NCBI GenBank assembly: GCA_964474905.1
Contig: CAYYUP010000015.1
Span: 35,328-99,327 of the forward strand
Reading direction: 5' to 3'
Source: JADJRG01 sp964474905
GTDB lineage: Bacteria > Myxococcota_A > Polyangia > Nannocystales > Nannocystaceae
DNA length: 64,000 nt
Part shown: positions 62,604 through 64,000 of the stretch, in pieces
How positions within the stretch are numbered: the first letter of the stretch is position 1
Layout: each line of letters begins with the position of its first letter
Notes under the pieces: generated by a model
The model's database searches: none
The model's input: only the letters and a program-made list of their open reading frames with translations
Told to the model about the DNA's origin: nothing
Program-made: the position numbers and the translations under genes

Positions 62604-63380
62604 TTAGCCGAGGCTGAGCACGTAGACGTCGTAGAGCGCGTGGGTCCAGGCGGCGACCGCAAAGCCACGGAGCTGATAGACGATCGCGAAGAAAACACCG
62701 GCCAGGCTGCGGTAGACAAATGCGTCGTAGGTGAAGGGCTCGCCGGCGGGGCCGACATGGTGGGCCAGGCTAAAGATCAGCGACGAGATCACGAGGGCTG
62801 CGATCCATGCGCGACGGCGTCCGGTCAGCCCGGCGAGCAGCCAGCCAAGGCCGCCCATGCCGAGCAGGCGGAAGATCAGCTCTTCGTGCAGTCCCGCGCC
62901 GGCGGCAATCACCAAGACGTCTACGGGCAGGAGCCCGCTGGCCAGCGCGAGCCCGGGGGCGAAGTCGAGGAAGCGCTGGAGCACCAAGAGGATCAGCGTG
63001 CCCATGGTCGTCGCGTAAAACGCGGACTCCAGGATCACCGGCAAAAACGCCCGCGCGGAGAAGCTGCCGGTGCGCCGAAGGAGCACCAGGATCGCGAGAT
63101 AGGCGATGCACAGACCGCCTAGCACCAGCAGGTAGTTGCTGAGATCACGCTCGCAGAGTTCGATGAGCGAGCGTGTCACAAAGTCGACACCGTTTTGACC
63201 GCGACCGCCACGGCTGAGGATCCCGAGCTGGTAGGTCAGAAAGAGCGGGAAGATCAGCAGGGCGCTGGTAAAGGGATCGATGCGACCGCTGAAGTGGCGG
63301 CTTAAGGTCCCCTGACGACGACGCCGGCGCGTTCGTTCGCGCTCGTTCGGCTCCTCTTCTCTGGCTCGCTTCGCAGGCAT
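62604..63380 (-). CDS. CPBP-family intramembrane protease
   Basis: This 258-residue membrane protein has about six to eight hydrophobic segments and the CPBP (CAAX-protease-like) signatures: the EExxxR motif in GLHEELIFRLLGMGG and the later histidine in SLAHHVGPAG and AAWTHALYD. Family members cleave prenylated proteins or bacteriocins, or act in other membrane processes. A basic N-terminal region of about 30 residues precedes the first segment. It converges on the M16 gene and is divergent from crcB. Confidence 0.82.
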   Translation of the reverse strand: MPAKRAREEEPNERERTRRRRRQGTLSRHFSGRIDPFTSALLIFPLFLTYQLGILSRGGRGQNGVDFVTRSLIELCERDLSNYLLVLGGLCIAYLAILVLLRRTGSFSARAFLPVILESAFYATTMGTLILLVLQRFLDFAPGLALASGLLPVDVLVIAAGAGLHEELIFRLLGMGGLGWLLAGLTGRRRAWIAALVISSLIFSLAHHVGPAGEPFTYDAFVYRSLAGVFFAIVYQLRGFAVAAWTHALYDVYVLSLG

Positions 63381-63446
63381 TTTGCTCGTCGGTCCCAGCG
63401 TGCGCTATCCGTGGCGGGTGGACAAGAACGCGGCGAGGTTGAGGGC

Positions 63447-63821
63447 ATGAAGGAGCTGGTCGCGGTCTTTTGCGCCGGCGGGACGGGGGCTTGCCTCCGC
63501 TTGATGCTCGGTCGCGCGGTCGATGTCCATTACGCGGCGGTCCTGCCGAATGCCGGCACGCTTGCGGCCAATCTCATCGGATCTTTTGTGATCGGCATGA
63601 TGTCAGCGTTGCTGCCCGACGGTGTGTTTCGGGTGGCGATTCTCACCGGTCTGCTCGGGGGCTTCACGACCTACAGCGCGTTTGCGCTGCTGACCGTGGG
63701 CATGGCAGAGAACGGGCGCTGGAGCCTGATGAGCCTCCAACTCGCGGCTCACATCTTCGGCGGCATGCTCTGCGTGATCCTGGGGATCGCGTTGGCCCGG
63801 CTGCTCGGTGGCACTCACTAG
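63447..63821 (+). CDS. crcB: Fluoride exporter CrcB/FluC
   Basis: This small membrane protein of 124 residues forms dual-topology fluoride channels. Family motifs are GGTGACLRLMLGR at the N-terminus, GTLAANLIGSFVIGMM, and GLLGGFTTYSAFA in the third helix. It has four membrane segments. The ATG at 63447 is preferred over a GTG at 63411. No fluoride riboswitch was recognised in the 66 bases upstream. A hairpin follows its stop. Confidence 0.93.
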   Translation: MKELVAVFCAGGTGACLRLMLGRAVDVHYAAVLPNAGTLAANLIGSFVIGMMSALLPDGVFRVAILTGLLGGFTTYSAFALLTVGMAENGRWSLMSLQLAAHIFGGMLCVILGIALARLLGGTH

Positions 63822-63833
63822 GCTGACATGCAA

Positions 63834-63861
63834 AAGGCGCCGTGCAGTTGCACGACGCCTT
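63834..63861. terminator. Bidirectional hairpin terminator
   Basis: The arms AAGGCGCCGTGCA and TGCACGACGCCTT form a 13-bp stem with one mismatch on a 2-base loop. It lies between the convergent crcB and histone-like genes and is preceded by A on the plus strand and followed by TCT, so it may serve both. Confidence 0.65.
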
Positions 63862-63887
63862 CTGAGCTCACTGGATGATCGCCAGCT

Positions 63888-64000
63888 CTAGCGGGCGGCC
63901 TTTTTCTTGGCCTTCTTTTTTGGAGCGGCTTTTTTCTTTGGAGCGGCCTTTTTCTTTGGGGCGGCCTTCTTCTTGGTGGCGGCCTTCTTCTTTGGGGCGG
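63888..64000 (-). CDS. Partial histone H1-like Lys/Ala-rich protein
   Basis: The window edge cuts this gene; only the last 37 codons and a stop are visible. They encode tandem units of AAPKKK / AATKKK, ending KKKAKKKAAR, typical of the histone H1-like basic proteins found in many myxobacteria and other bacteria, which bind DNA non-specifically. The start and any N-terminal domain lie beyond 64000. Confidence 0.75.
   Translation of the reverse strand, partial: APKKKAATKKKAAPKKKAAPKKKAAPKKKAKKKAAR

Noticed and set aside
63381..63446. Fluoride riboswitch upstream of crcB
   Set aside because: The short upstream region shows no crcB-motif core or pseudoknot that I could recognise.

Overview
The window looks like chromosomal DNA from a myxobacterium, most likely of the Nannocystaceae/Plesiocystis/Enhygromyxa type. 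The reasons are high GC, many lipoproteins whose mature N-terminus is a Ser/Thr/Gly low-complexity linker, a seven-module Cys-rich CGDG...ECDDGN protein, a serine protease with a MYXO-CTERM-like tail, a very large TPR protein, and many uncharacterised secreted proteins among ordinary housekeeping genes. A run of 100 N (19511-19610) marks a scaffold gap inside one of the Ser/Thr repeats. Assignments come from reading motifs and layout only; no database search was run.

Left part (1-20.8 kb): a PAP2 phosphatase and a divergent MeaB GTPase; a small unknown protein; an SDR epimerase; then a long minus-strand run greA - lipoprotein - helical protein - Cys-rich lipoprotein - UDPGP-type uridylyltransferase - pgi - two-TM RipA-like protein. 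Next come two adjacent DUF1554-like lipoproteins, a MurL-like PP-loop protein, carB, a HEAT-repeat protein, a gapped lipoprotein and a membrane protein.

Middle part (21-35 kb): an FG-GAP/VCBS lipoprotein ending in a strong hairpin; a compact three-gene cassette of unknown function (a protein with a duplicated helical domain plus two different zinc-ribbon proteins); several lipoproteins with charged repetitive tails; an isolated formyltransferase enclosed by a 25-bp direct repeat; and a solitary DUF4157 (eCIS-core) protein whose C-terminus carries a His...Asn-Cys pattern like permuted papain/LRAT folds.

Right part (35-64 kb): a soluble hybrid histidine kinase; a complete isc operon (iscS, iscU, iscA, hscB, hscA, fdx) led by a MerR-family regulator with a C-terminal CxxC-x8-CxxC cluster in the place usually held by iscR; an FAD oxidoreductase and a protein joining a Cys-less rhodanese to a CxDGR domain; rlmH-rsfS; a lipoprotein; a prepilin peptidase; a trypsin-like protease; a 3227-residue TPR protein; an M16 protease; a CPBP protease; crcB/fluC; and, cut by the window edge, the Lys/Ala-rich tail of a histone H1-like protein.

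The best candidates for new biology are the MerR-isc pairing with its 19-bp-spacer promoter, the zinc-ribbon cassette at 23.5-26.1 kb, the solitary DUF4157 protein and the rhodanese-CxDGR fusion.
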